This document shows positions 53,411 through 61,724 of a DNA stretch of 64,000 nt, piece by piece. Position numbers and translations under genes: made by a program. Every line of letters starts with the position of its first letter. Position 1 is the first letter of the stretch. The notes under the pieces were generated by a model. It saw only the letters and a program-made list of their open reading frames with translations. It did no database searches and was not told the origin of the DNA. Source of the DNA: Pseudocitrobacter corydidari (GTDB lineage Bacteria; Pseudomonadota; Gammaproteobacteria; Enterobacterales; Enterobacteriaceae); assembly GCF_021172065.1 (NCBI RefSeq), contig NZ_CP087880.1, positions 4,874,583 through 4,938,582 of the forward strand, given 5' to 3'.

Positions 53411-53561
53411 TATGGTTCTCAAATATCCCCTGAGATAACCATGTTGGGAGTTAACATTAAGCACTTTTACTTTTATGGAAAGTTTTAATTCTCTTTTACT
53501 CTCTACATTAAGTAAATGTGTTATTGAAACACTGAAAAGCATCCTTCGGGATGCTTTTTTA
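53411..53561 (+). ncRNA. Candidate small RNA 1
   Basis: Promoter TTGACT (53377-53382), 16-base spacer, TATAGG (53399-53404). The predicted start near 53411 is followed at once by a hairpin ATGGTTCTCA/TGAG-AT-AACCAT (53412-53442). After about 90 bases with no ribosome site comes a terminator (53535-53561). Length about 150 nt. Shares CTTTTACTTTT and GTTGGGAG words with candidate 2. No known RNA family recognised. Confidence 0.4.
53535..53561 (+). terminator. Rho-independent terminator of candidate RNA 1
   Basis: AAAAGCATCC-TTCG-GGATGCTTTT, a 10-bp perfect stem with UUCG loop, ending in T residues. Confidence 0.88.
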
Positions 53562-53695
53562 ATTGTCAGATAACCAAGAGTGATTACAAAAAATTTGACT
53601 GAGCTTATATTTGTGATATATACATAAAATAAGAGCCACTACGTGGTCGTGGTGTCTCTATACTGTTGGTTAATATGCCGTTCCCAGCATCATCA

Positions 53696-53745
53696 CCAAC
53701 AGAAAAATAAAAGCACTAAAATTAGCGCTTTTACTTTTCTGTTGG
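53696..53745. repeat. Near-perfect 50-base hairpin
   Basis: Left arm CCAACAGAAAA-A-TAAAAGC (53696-53714), right arm GCTTTTA-C-TTTTCTGTTGG (53727-53745): 11 pairs, one mismatch, 7 pairs, and a further CTA/TAG near the loop. The right arm ends next to GGGAGAG, the ribosome site of the 53757 frame. Confidence 0.8.
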
Positions 53746-53756
53746 GAGAGTTTTTC

Positions 53757-53837
53757 ATGCTCATCTCCTCTTCTCATCATCCAACCATTTGGATGAAGGT
53801 ACCTTCTTTGGGTTCACTTGAAGAGTATCATTGCTAA
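53757..53837 (+). CDS. possible 26-aa small protein
   Basis: ATG seven bases after GGGAG (53744-53748), reading MLISSSHHPTIWMKVPSLGS then LEEYHC and a stop, seven bases before the terminator stem. No membrane segment and no known family. Its translation might be controlled by the preceding 50-base hairpin. Coding status is uncertain. Confidence 0.3.
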   Translation: MLISSSHHPTIWMKVPSLGSLEEYHC

Positions 53838-53843
53838 ACATTT

Positions 53844-53870
53844 AAAGCACCCTTAGGGGGGCTTTTTTTA
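53844..53870 (+). terminator. Rho-independent terminator of candidate RNA 2
   Basis: AAAGC-A-CCC with GGG-G-GCTTT (53844-53865), loop TTAG, followed by a run of T. Confidence 0.82.
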
Positions 53871-54056
53871 TGTATGAGGTTCAATCACATCTCATATATT
53901 TCACGTATTAATCGCATTGCATTCATTCACCATGCGAATGTTGTTTTTTATTTATAACTTAATATTTTTTTTGATTTTTATTATTTCAACGTATATTGTT
54001 TTTATATAAAAATAGCGTGCTATTTAATAGCGTTCTTTATATTTCAACGGGGTGTT

Positions 54057-54647
54057 ATGAGCAAAAAAACAAAAAGAGGAAATTCAGGTAAAGGAGTTTT
54101 GATTACGTTCGGGATATTGTTATTTGTATTGATGGTAATCCTAACATTCATTATTTATTTCTTTGACCCATTCAAAGACTTTAAAGGACTGAATAAATCT
54201 GAATTTTTAGCCAAAGCTACTTGCGACAATAATTGCCAGAAGGTCTTATTGCCTATACCTAACAATACACTCACGGAAGACTTGGGTAGCGATATAACTG
54301 ATTGCCTTAGTTCAAAAAAACAACAATTCCCACTAATTATAAAAAACGAATATGTCATTAGCGTTTTGGGAAAAATCAATAATACATATATTGAAAGCAA
54401 CATTTCTTTTGATGGAGTTATTGCACCCCTACAAAGAGGGGACTGGAGTAGTTTAGGCAATGAGTATGTTTATATCAATAAAAGTAGTTCTAATGAATTT
54501 ATAATGACAGCACCTACAAATTTTCTCAAAAGTAATAATCCAGAAGACCTCAAAGATGATATAGGTTTCATATTGGGAAGGTATTGCAAAAAATTTAATA
54601 AAATGGTTTCAAAAGATAGACCATCATGGTTTTTTTTAAGTCAATAA
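54057..54647 (+). CDS. membrane-anchored protein of unknown function
   Basis: 196 aa, not recognised. Basic start MSKKTKRGNSGKG, one membrane helix (about residues 13-36, VLITFGILLFVLMVILTFIIYFF), then a 160-residue domain predicted to face the periplasm. That domain has Cys pairs ATCDNNCQ and single Cys residues near DITDC and GRYC. GGGG precedes the ATG. A+T-rich island gene upstream of a prepilin-like gene; a shared process is possible but unproven. Confidence 0.65.
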   Translation: MSKKTKRGNSGKGVLITFGILLFVLMVILTFIIYFFDPFKDFKGLNKSEFLAKATCDNNCQKVLLPIPNNTLTEDLGSDITDCLSSKKQQFPLIIKNEYVISVLGKINNTYIESNISFDGVIAPLQRGDWSSLGNEYVYINKSSSNEFIMTAPTNFLKSNNPEDLKDDIGFILGRYCKKFNKMVSKDRPSWFFLSQ

Positions 54648-54772
54648 GAATTCTATTGGTGTAATTACAAAGTATCAACTAAATGTAATCCATAATATAT
54701 TACCCACTAATTTGACTTAGGTTTAGATAAATATTATATATTTCATTATAAACTATGGGAGAGTATATTTTT

Positions 54773-55273
54773 ATGAAGATATTTCGAAGTTTAAAAGGGT
54801 TTACGTTGACTGAAATAATTTTGGTTCTTGTAATTGGTGCTGTTTTAACTATCTCTGTTTTTATCATGTATAAAAAAGTTGATACTAACAACAGACTGAA
54901 TGAAGAATTAGCTTATATTGGTGTGGTAAGAAGTGAAATGGAGTCTATCTACACTGGATTCTACAACATACCTGGTAGAACTGCTGGTCAACATTTATCT
55001 GTTTTTATGAACCTAATGAATAAACCGAAAGTGATTTTTTATCCAGAGGCGAGTAATTCAATTTATTACAAAAATAGCCTGGGTGGTAAGACATACATTA
55101 CCTACTATGGCAGTGGATATAACGGAAATTCAGCATTGAATCATTGTATAAGGATTTCATCAAAAGATTACCCACTCGACAGGATCTCCAATGCCTACAA
55201 AGCAATGGGTTATTATGTTGAAGAATTCAGAAGCCAGGCTGGTAGTTTAGAAGGATTATGGATCTGTTTTTAA
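54773..55273 (+). CDS. type IV prepilin-like protein
   Basis: 166 aa. The start MKIFRSLKGFTLTEIILVLV is a textbook prepilin leader: short basic leader, Gly before Phe, Glu at +5, then a hydrophobic helix of about 20 residues. The C-terminal region has a Cys pair (NHCIRISS, LWICF) as in the pilin D-loop, and resembles the PilS group of type IVb pilins. ATG 54773 has GGGAGAG nine bases before it; the upstream ATG 54755 overlaps that site. No prepilin peptidase or assembly ATPase gene is nearby. Confidence 0.75.
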   Translation: MKIFRSLKGFTLTEIILVLVIGAVLTISVFIMYKKVDTNNRLNEELAYIGVVRSEMESIYTGFYNIPGRTAGQHLSVFMNLMNKPKVIFYPEASNSIYYKNSLGGKTYITYYGSGYNGNSALNHCIRISSKDYPLDRISNAYKAMGYYVEEFRSQAGSLEGLWICF

Positions 55274-55386
55274 AATAACTTTAATGAGTGTCATGCATAT
55301 ATAAAAAAGAAGACATAGTTAATTGGTTAAGCAGTTGTAGTATTGTCAAATTAAAATAGAGAATTGAATTAAAAGGAATAGATGAG

Positions 55387-55878
55387 ATGATTAATACGGT
55401 TTACCTTAGTCTGAAGAAAGTATTTAACAATGAGGTGTCAGTGGATTGTTTTTTTGAGAAAGGTTTTTCTGATTTGGAGTATAAACATATAGCAGCATTA
55501 TCAGCACTGGTTTTTGTTGAAGATAAGATAAACACTAACAAGTTAAATACATACAGTGATATCATTGTAAGATTGAATCTTGATGATTTTGCTTTTGCTA
55601 TTGTATGTCTTTATGAAATGTATCAGGACAATGATATTTTCTTTTCGATGCAGGAGAAGAAAAATATATCGTTATCAATATTAGATGCCTTGACTGATAA
55701 TCATAATCCTGATTTTGATGAATACCACAGAAGATTAGCACACGCTATATCAGGTCTTTATCAAGCCGATCGTTATTTAGTCAAAGACAATGGGGATACA
55801 ATCCCATTATATGGAATATGGCAAAAAAATCATAAAGATAGCACTCAAATATTATCAGAAAGGTCAAATTCAGCATGA
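55387..55878 (+). CDS. hypothetical protein
   Basis: 163 aa, not recognised. Acidic, largely helical, with no signal peptide or membrane helix. Ends ERSNSA. Located 113 bases after the prepilin-like gene on the same strand, with AAAAGGAA upstream of the ATG. Low G+C as in the rest of the island. Confidence 0.55.
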   Translation: MINTVYLSLKKVFNNEVSVDCFFEKGFSDLEYKHIAALSALVFVEDKINTNKLNTYSDIIVRLNLDDFAFAIVCLYEMYQDNDIFFSMQEKKNISLSILDALTDNHNPDFDEYHRRLAHAISGLYQADRYLVKDNGDTIPLYGIWQKNHKDSTQILSERSNSA

Positions 55879-55936
55879 ACTTTCATTATATGGGGTGTGG
55901 TATTAACTATAGCATCCTTGCTATATAATCCATAAC

Positions 55937-56152
55937 CTATGGTTTTGAATCATTTTTGTGGATAATGTTGGTCTTTATTTTTTTTAATTCATTCCTTGTT
56001 TTATGCATTTCAACAATACCTTGTGCTATCTCTTCTGAATCAAGTCCCCTTTCAATAACTCGCCCTTCTTCATCATAGATATCCCATACTGTTGAGATGA
56101 TTGTTCCATCTGTCGCGTACTTGGTTCTTTTTTCTATCTTGTATTGAGACAT
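55937..56152 (-). CDS. small hypothetical protein
   Basis: 71 aa from ATG 56152 (MSQYKIEKRTK); an in-frame ATG at 56170 would add six residues, and neither start has a strong ribosome site. Content: TKYATDGTIISTVWDIYDEEGRVIERG (beta-rich), then a charged helix. No recognised family. Convergent with the 55387 gene. Confidence 0.45.
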   Translation of the reverse strand: MSQYKIEKRTKYATDGTIISTVWDIYDEEGRVIERGLDSEEIAQGIVEMHKTRNELKKIKTNIIHKNDSKP

Positions 56153-56309
56153 ACTATTTACCCATAACATGGTCGTAAGAAACTATCAACAGAGAGAGGA
56201 AGCATACATACTGGCGTTCGGAACAGCAATAAGTAAAGTCGTCATCAGCGATGGGAACGTAGGGGTAGGGTTCTGGTAGCGATAAAGCAGGATGCCAGAG
56301 AGGAACGAA

Positions 56310-56334
56310 CACGGTCAATAGAACACTGACCGTG
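56310..56334 (-). terminator. Inverted repeat after the 56348 gene
   Basis: Perfect 8-bp dyad CACGGTCA/TGACCGTG (56310-56317, 56327-56334), just past the stop of the minus-strand gene at 56348; no clear T tract, so a weak terminator or an unrelated dyad. Confidence 0.4.
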
Positions 56335-56347
56335 TTTATCAAAGCTA

Positions 56348-56920
56348 TCAATTCTCTCTATACATTTCCATGTTGAAATTATTTCCAAAGGGATTTATCA
56401 CATCGAGTTTTTTGTAATTGTGGTTATCAATGATGATTCTATACGATTGGCTTGCCCCTTTCGCCAGCATGTCTTCTACAGCAGGGAAATTTTTGTTTGT
56501 GAGTTTTTCAAGAAGAGATAAGTTCTGAAGATCGACTTCTTCGCCATTATAAATAATTTTGTTCGGGGTTGATTTCAGATTGTTGAGAGAGATAACTAAC
56601 TCTTTATCATTGATTTGCCACTCGCCAGCACCATTTACTCTATAAGATACAAACAAATTAGTATTATTGATTTTATCGGAGCTATAAGACATTTCGCCAC
56701 TAACATTGTATTTTCCGTTTGAAAAATAAGATGTTTTTACCTTTGTGCTTACTATAATTCCCTGTTCATTATATGAATACGAACCATTTGTTGCCCACGT
56801 TCCTATTATATCTTCCTTCCGGTGCATATCTGGTGCATTAGGAAAATATCCAAAGTATATTCCGTAAAAAACACCTATAAGTGGCAATCCAATAACGAGT
56901 GTTTTCAATACTCTATTCAT
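56348..56920 (-). CDS. exported or membrane-anchored hypothetical protein
   Basis: 190 aa. N-terminal hydrophobic helix (about residues 5-27, VLKTLVIGLPLIGVFYGIYFGYF), then a beta-rich domain beginning DIIGTWATNGSYSYNEQG and continuing with YFSNGKYNVSGEMSY. This resembles small lipocalin-like exported domains in which a GTW motif opens the barrel; that comparison is only by eye. No function assigned. Confidence 0.6.
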   Translation of the reverse strand: MNRVLKTLVIGLPLIGVFYGIYFGYFPNAPDMHRKEDIIGTWATNGSYSYNEQGIIVSTKVKTSYFSNGKYNVSGEMSYSSDKINNTNLFVSYRVNGAGEWQINDKELVISLNNLKSTPNKIIYNGEEVDLQNLSLLEKLTNKNFPAVEDMLAKGASQSYRIIIDNHNYKKLDVINPFGNNFNMEMYREN

Positions 56921-57366
56921 GGTGAACCTTCCATATTCAATGCATTTGCAAACCAGAAGACCATTGTATCACGCTTTTATTTCCAGAGAGATAACTACTG
57001 ATAACGGTATATTAATTTTTTTTGGTTTTGCTGAAAATAAATTTGTACTGCATACATTCTATCATGTAATGTTATAAACAATAATTTTGTCAATTATTTT
57101 CAGGGCTTATTTCGAATTATTTGCAATATTTTTTACGTTTGTTATTACAGGTATTGTTTATACTACTTTCTCGTAATTAAAAGGAAAAGGCAGTAAACAT
57201 AACAGAGCTTAGTTCTACTATTAAATGAAATTGTAAAAAATTTGCAAAAAAAGATAGTTGTTCCATATATTTATGATTTATTTATGATTGGAAAAGATAG
57301 TCAAAATTAAGGAGAGTTAAATTGCAACCATAGTTAGAGAATAAAAAGTAAAAAAAGGGGGTTATT
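56921..57366 (+). promoter_or_regulatory. A+T-rich control region before the recombinase operon
   Basis: 446 bases without a supported gene, very rich in A and T. It separates the divergent gene at 56348 from the recombinase trio, whose promoter should lie here. The GGGGG ribosome site at 57357-57361 is followed by GTG 57367. I see no convincing terminal inverted repeat marking the end of a nested transposon. Confidence 0.4.
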
Positions 57367-58590
57367 GTGGGTAATTTTTATGTAAAGAATTTCATGTTTG
57401 AGAACGGTGAGAGGTATTGTTTGTTATTTGATAGGGCGACTAACATACCGAGATATTACGAAAACATGTATATAACAGTAGAGGTGAGAAACCGAACTCA
57501 CTCAGTAAAGACGATGGAAGCAGTAATCAGGACCTTACTGTTATTGAATGATTATTTAAATCTGAAGAATATAGACATAATAGAAAGGATAATGGAATTA
57601 GAATTCCTGACTATTCAAGAGATAGATGAATTGGTCTACTATTTAGGTTTAAACCATACTACAAAAAAAGTTGTAAAAATTACACATGGAAGAAGGCAAC
57701 CAGTAAGTGTAAAAACTAAGTATAACAGGATAAATTGGATTAGCAGGTATTTCACATGGCTTTCTAACTATCTTTTATATGATAAGAAAGTGGAAGTAAA
57801 AAAACAAAATGTATTCATAAGAACGCTGGACAGCAAAAAACCGAAACTTTGTTATGATGATGACTATTATACCTCAGAGTCAAAATCTCTTGATGATCAC
57901 CAAAAGAGGCAACTTTTTTCTGCAATAAAATCATCCTCTCATCAAAATCCGTTTTCAAAGACAGTTCGCACAAGGAATGAATTAATAGTAATCATGCTGT
58001 ACATGTTGGGTGTGCGAGCAGGAGAGCTTTTGAACATTCGTTTGCGAGATATAGATCTTGAAAACAGGACGATCAAAATTATTCGTCGTCATGATGATCT
58101 TACGGATAACAGGATCAAGCAGCCGCTTGTTAAAACTTTGAACAGAAACATTTACATGTCAGAGTGGCTTGAAAGTAAGATCTACTTTTACATACAAGGT
58201 GAACGACAAAAGAACATAAAGAAGCACAAACATGATTTTCTGTTCATAACACAGGGTAGCTCTCTGAATAGAGGATTACCGTTGACAATGGCAGCGTATG
58301 AGAAGTTATTCGAGCGAATAAAAGAGATTGATAGCTTACCAAAGAATTTTTCAGGACATAAGTTGAGGCATACCTGGAACTATGAATTTTCTAAAGAGTT
58401 AAGGAATGCGACGATAGAAAATGGGAACATAAATGAAGAGTTAATTCGATCTTATGTTATGGGATGGGTTCCGAATACAAACATATCGAAAGTGTACAAT
58501 CAAAGATTCACTAAAGAGATCTGTAGCCAAATCCAGAAAGCTATGCAAAAAAAGATGTGTAAAATAATTGAGGTGATGGGCGATGATTAA
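57367..58590 (+). CDS. tyrosine recombinase, first of a three-gene set
   Basis: 407 aa from GTG 57367 (GGGGG five bases upstream). Residues about 40-160 form a SAM-like core-binding domain; the catalytic domain has Arg217 (LGVRAGELLNIR), His331-x-x-Arg334 (SGHKLRHTW), Trp367 in place of the second His (MGWVPNTN) and Tyr377 (KVYNQRF). The stop overlaps the next gene by eight bases. Position and size suit TnpA of Tn554-like or RitA-like recombinase sets. Confidence 0.85.
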   Translation: MGNFYVKNFMFENGERYCLLFDRATNIPRYYENMYITVEVRNRTHSVKTMEAVIRTLLLLNDYLNLKNIDIIERIMELEFLTIQEIDELVYYLGLNHTTKKVVKITHGRRQPVSVKTKYNRINWISRYFTWLSNYLLYDKKVEVKKQNVFIRTLDSKKPKLCYDDDYYTSESKSLDDHQKRQLFSAIKSSSHQNPFSKTVRTRNELIVIMLYMLGVRAGELLNIRLRDIDLENRTIKIIRRHDDLTDNRIKQPLVKTLNRNIYMSEWLESKIYFYIQGERQKNIKKHKHDFLFITQGSSLNRGLPLTMAAYEKLFERIKEIDSLPKNFSGHKLRHTWNYEFSKELRNATIENGNINEELIRSYVMGWVPNTNISKVYNQRFTKEICSQIQKAMQKKMCKIIEVMGDD

Positions 58591-59902
58591 TCAGACAATA
58601 CTTAAAGAAGAATTCAATATAAGATATAGTATGGCTGGATATGAATTTGATCTCAGAGAAAAAAATTGGAATCTGAAAAGGGGAGTAATAATTAACTTAT
58701 CATTTCTGAATGATTTTTTAGAAAAAATTTATCATGAAGGTTTCATTCATACTCTTTCTTATTTTGCACAGGTATACAAACCAGAGTCAGTAAGTTCATT
58801 TGTTGTTAAAATAAAAGCTATTATGTTTGGTTATAATGTTAGGACGTTCAGTGAACATGAACTTATTACTGCATATAGCGACTTGCAGAGCAAAGATTAC
58901 GAAAAATTCATAACGTTTAAGAGCTTTATAATTAAATGGAAAGAACTTGGTTATTATGGAATAGATGACAATGCTTATGAATATTTAAAAGTAATAACTA
59001 TCCCTACAAGTGTTCATGGAGATGTCGTTAAAAGAAGAGACCCAAAATTAGGTCCATTTAATGATCTGGAAATTAAAATGATTGTAGATGGACTTGAAAC
59101 GGGTATAAATCGAGGCACAGTAAGTGAATATTGTTATATTTTCACAAGGATTTTACTACTAAGTGGTAGAAGACCTATTCAAATCATGTCATTAAAACAC
59201 CGAGATGTTATAAAGAATGAAGGGGGATACTTTTTAAGAATACCGAGAGCTAAGCAAAAGAATAATGTGTTCAGGGGGACGTTCAGAGAAATAGAAATCA
59301 CAGAGGATATCTGGCAACATTTAATGAAAGTAATGGTTCACAATATAGATAAAGTTAAAGAAATTATTGCTGAAGATTTAAATGAGAAGTTTTTCGACGA
59401 TTTGCCTATATTTCTTTCAATCCCTCAATTATGTAAAGTTTCAAATGGAATAGATTTCTCTAAGTACCTACAATGTGATTTTTTACATATCAGAACAGGT
59501 CAGGCTCGATTTTGGTTAAAAGATTTTGCTAAGAAATTTAAAATATATTCTCCAAGGACAGGGGAATTATTGAAAATTCATCCAGTAAGGTTTCGCTATA
59601 CATTCGGGACGTTATTAGCCAGAAGTGGAGGAAACTTGAGCACAATTGCTTTCGCAATGGATCATTCGTCTGATACCAGTGCAGGTTATTATATTAAAAA
59701 CTTATCTGATAACGTCAATGTTATAGACAAAGCAGTAGAACGTTATCTAACAGATATATCAGATGTATTTCTTGGTAAAAGAGGATACCAGGGAGATTTA
59801 TTACAGAAAGTGCTCACAATGGACATAAAAAAAGAAAGTAAAAACAATAGAAACTGTGATGGTTGTCAACATTTTAAAGCATGGAATAAGGGGGTAAAAT
59901 GA
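58583..59902 (+). CDS. tyrosine recombinase, second of a three-gene set
   Basis: 439 aa. Catalytic residues by eye: Arg196 (LLSGRRPIQIMSL), His333-x-x-Arg336 (KIHPVRFRYTFG), His361 (DHSSDTS) and Tyr369 or Tyr370 (AGYYIKN). The C-terminal NRNCDGCQHF adds a CxxC pair. Overlaps its upstream neighbour by eight bases and the next gene by four (ATGA), so translationally coupled. Confidence 0.85.
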   Translation: MINQTILKEEFNIRYSMAGYEFDLREKNWNLKRGVIINLSFLNDFLEKIYHEGFIHTLSYFAQVYKPESVSSFVVKIKAIMFGYNVRTFSEHELITAYSDLQSKDYEKFITFKSFIIKWKELGYYGIDDNAYEYLKVITIPTSVHGDVVKRRDPKLGPFNDLEIKMIVDGLETGINRGTVSEYCYIFTRILLLSGRRPIQIMSLKHRDVIKNEGGYFLRIPRAKQKNNVFRGTFREIEITEDIWQHLMKVMVHNIDKVKEIIAEDLNEKFFDDLPIFLSIPQLCKVSNGIDFSKYLQCDFLHIRTGQARFWLKDFAKKFKIYSPRTGELLKIHPVRFRYTFGTLLARSGGNLSTIAFAMDHSSDTSAGYYIKNLSDNVNVIDKAVERYLTDISDVFLGKRGYQGDLLQKVLTMDIKKESKNNRNCDGCQHFKAWNKGVK

Positions 59903-61716
59903 CTGTCTTAATATTCAATCCACCAAATGATGAGCAGGATAATAATTTAGAACAATTCATATCATTTTGTAAACAGCAATTTAACCATCAAAAGAGAATG
60001 CATACATGGGATGACAATATTTGGTATAAGTTGGGCACATTCACCAAACTAAAAACCAAACATTGGGAAGATGGTAATGCAATGAATTTGGAGTTTGTTG
60101 ACTTTGCGAAGTCTTACATTATTTATCAAAGAGGTCTAACAAGGAAGAAGAAATTTCAACGAGAGATGGTTGTTTTAAAATGCATCGAAGAATCACTAAT
60201 CAAATTAAAGGGCAGTGCATGTATAACCAATTGTGATACTATGGTTTTTGATTTGGCTTTAAATATAATGAAAAAAAGTTTTTCAGAATACTCTGTATAC
60301 AAACTATCAAAAGTATTAGAAAGGTTTTCTATATTCTTGGTTGAAAAGAAATTAGTCAGAAAATTTTTTATAGGATGGGTGTCTCCTTTAAAATTAAAAC
60401 AGGTCGAAAGTTATAAACCGCTTTCAGAGGTAATTGGAGAAAATGGGAAATTATCAAATTTATCTGCCATTGAAGCATTAGCGAGTATTTTTGCAAAAGA
60501 AGATTCGAAACTAAGTGAAAAGGATCAGTATGTAAGTTCTGTATTCGCTCTTTTGATGTGTGCTCCGAGTAGAATTTCAGAGATCCTTGCTTTACCGGCC
60601 GATTGTGAAATCGTTGAACAAGATAAAGATGGTGCAGAGCATTATGGGCTTCGCTTTTATTCAGCAAAAGGATATGGAGCAGATATTAAATGGATACCTT
60701 CGATAATGGTTCCCGTAGCTCAAAAAGCAGTGGCAAGACTCAGGAGACTATCAGCGAACGCAAGAGCCATCGCGTTATGGCATGAAAACAAATCATCAGT
60801 TTTTAGACTGCCTACTTGTCCAGATGTAGATGAAGAACAACCTCTAACAAGTGCTCAGGTATATAAAGCTTTAGGTTATGATGTTAATTTAAAATGGAAA
60901 CATGGTTATAAAGCCAAAATAGAATCTTTGTTATTAAATGATAAAAAAACATTCTTGGGTAAAAAGTACTCCTATACACTGAAAACTCTATTCCAAACAA
61001 TCCATAATTCGCCGCCACCAGATTTCCCATATTACGATAGGGAAAAAGGGATTAAATATTCCAATGCTCTATGTATTGTTAATGGTTATCAACTTAATGA
61101 AGATGCACAAACTAATCTGTGGCAAATTCACAAATATTCAGCTAATAGCCTCATGTTGGAAATTGGACACAAAAAGATAGGAGGACCAAATATATTTGAA
61201 AGACATGGTTTTTTTGATAGAGATGGCAAACCATTGATTGTATATAGCCATCAGGCAAGGCATTTACTTAATACGTTCGCATATCTTGGCGGGATGAATG
61301 ATTTTGATATCGCAAGATGGTCTGGGCGTAATAGGATTACAAGCAATAGAGATTATAACCATGTTTCAGAAGAGCACATGAAGTGTTATGCCATCGACAT
61401 AAGCGAACAAAAGCAAAGTTCCATTGAGCCTTTCTTAGGAACTGATAGTGGGATCTCTGACTCGAACCTTGATCCTGATGTGCATGGAGCTGTGCTTGCT
61501 ACAGAACAGGGCTATTGCCAACATCACTACTCCATAAAACCCTGCTCCAAGTTCTCTGGCTTAGATGACACAACAGGTAGCGGCAGCGCTGAGCTGACCG
61601 ATCTTGTAGACAAGCTGGTATATAGAACTGAACAGGATAAGAACGATGGAGTGTATGGTGCAGAACAATGGTTAGAACTACATCTTAAATATAAAGAAAA
61701 ACTCAATAAAAAATAG
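59899..61716 (+). CDS. large tyrosine recombinase, third of a three-gene set
   Basis: 605 aa. Arg in CAPSRISEILALP, His/Arg in YSHQARHLLNTFAY, and probable nucleophile Tyr in ITSNRDYNHVSEEH; the usual GH box reads WSGRN. The long N-terminal region (about 230 residues) and a middle insertion make it larger than the other two, similar in size to TnpB of Tn554 (about 630 aa). A tail with CQHHYSIKPC may bind metal. Confidence 0.82.
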   Translation: MTVLIFNPPNDEQDNNLEQFISFCKQQFNHQKRMHTWDDNIWYKLGTFTKLKTKHWEDGNAMNLEFVDFAKSYIIYQRGLTRKKKFQREMVVLKCIEESLIKLKGSACITNCDTMVFDLALNIMKKSFSEYSVYKLSKVLERFSIFLVEKKLVRKFFIGWVSPLKLKQVESYKPLSEVIGENGKLSNLSAIEALASIFAKEDSKLSEKDQYVSSVFALLMCAPSRISEILALPADCEIVEQDKDGAEHYGLRFYSAKGYGADIKWIPSIMVPVAQKAVARLRRLSANARAIALWHENKSSVFRLPTCPDVDEEQPLTSAQVYKALGYDVNLKWKHGYKAKIESLLLNDKKTFLGKKYSYTLKTLFQTIHNSPPPDFPYYDREKGIKYSNALCIVNGYQLNEDAQTNLWQIHKYSANSLMLEIGHKKIGGPNIFERHGFFDRDGKPLIVYSHQARHLLNTFAYLGGMNDFDIARWSGRNRITSNRDYNHVSEEHMKCYAIDISEQKQSSIEPFLGTDSGISDSNLDPDVHGAVLATEQGYCQHHYSIKPCSKFSGLDDTTGSGSAELTDLVDKLVYRTEQDKNDGVYGAEQWLELHLKYKEKLNKK

Positions 61717-61724
61717 GAGAGAGT

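Larger units (their letters stand above)
53630..53870 (+). ncRNA. Candidate small RNA 2, highly structured
   Basis: Promoter TTGACT (53595-53600), 16-base spacer, TATATA (53617-53622). Predicted start near 53630. Structures: AGAGCCAC with GTGG-TGT-CTCT (53632-53659); CTGTTGGT/ACCAACAG pairing; an alternative, much stronger 50-base hairpin at 53696-53745; CATCCAA/TTGGATG; and a terminator at 53844-53869. It also contains a 26-codon frame with a ribosome site. Could be a regulatory RNA or a small-protein mRNA. Confidence 0.4.
53307..54056 (+). other. 750-base non-coding region with two ncRNA-like units
   Basis: No long ORF. It contains two successive units, each with a TTGACT -35, a TATA-type -10, a 5' hairpin and a Rho-independent terminator (listed separately), then about 185 very A+T-rich bases leading to the gene at 54057, which should include that gene's promoter. 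Confidence 0.6.

Noticed and set aside
53643..53756. GTG-started longer form of the 26-codon frame
   Set aside because: It would run through the 50-base hairpin; only ATG 53757 has a ribosome site.
56154..56351. 65-codon minus-strand frame starting with TTG
   Set aside because: No ribosome site, covers the inverted repeat at 56310-56334, and composition looks random.
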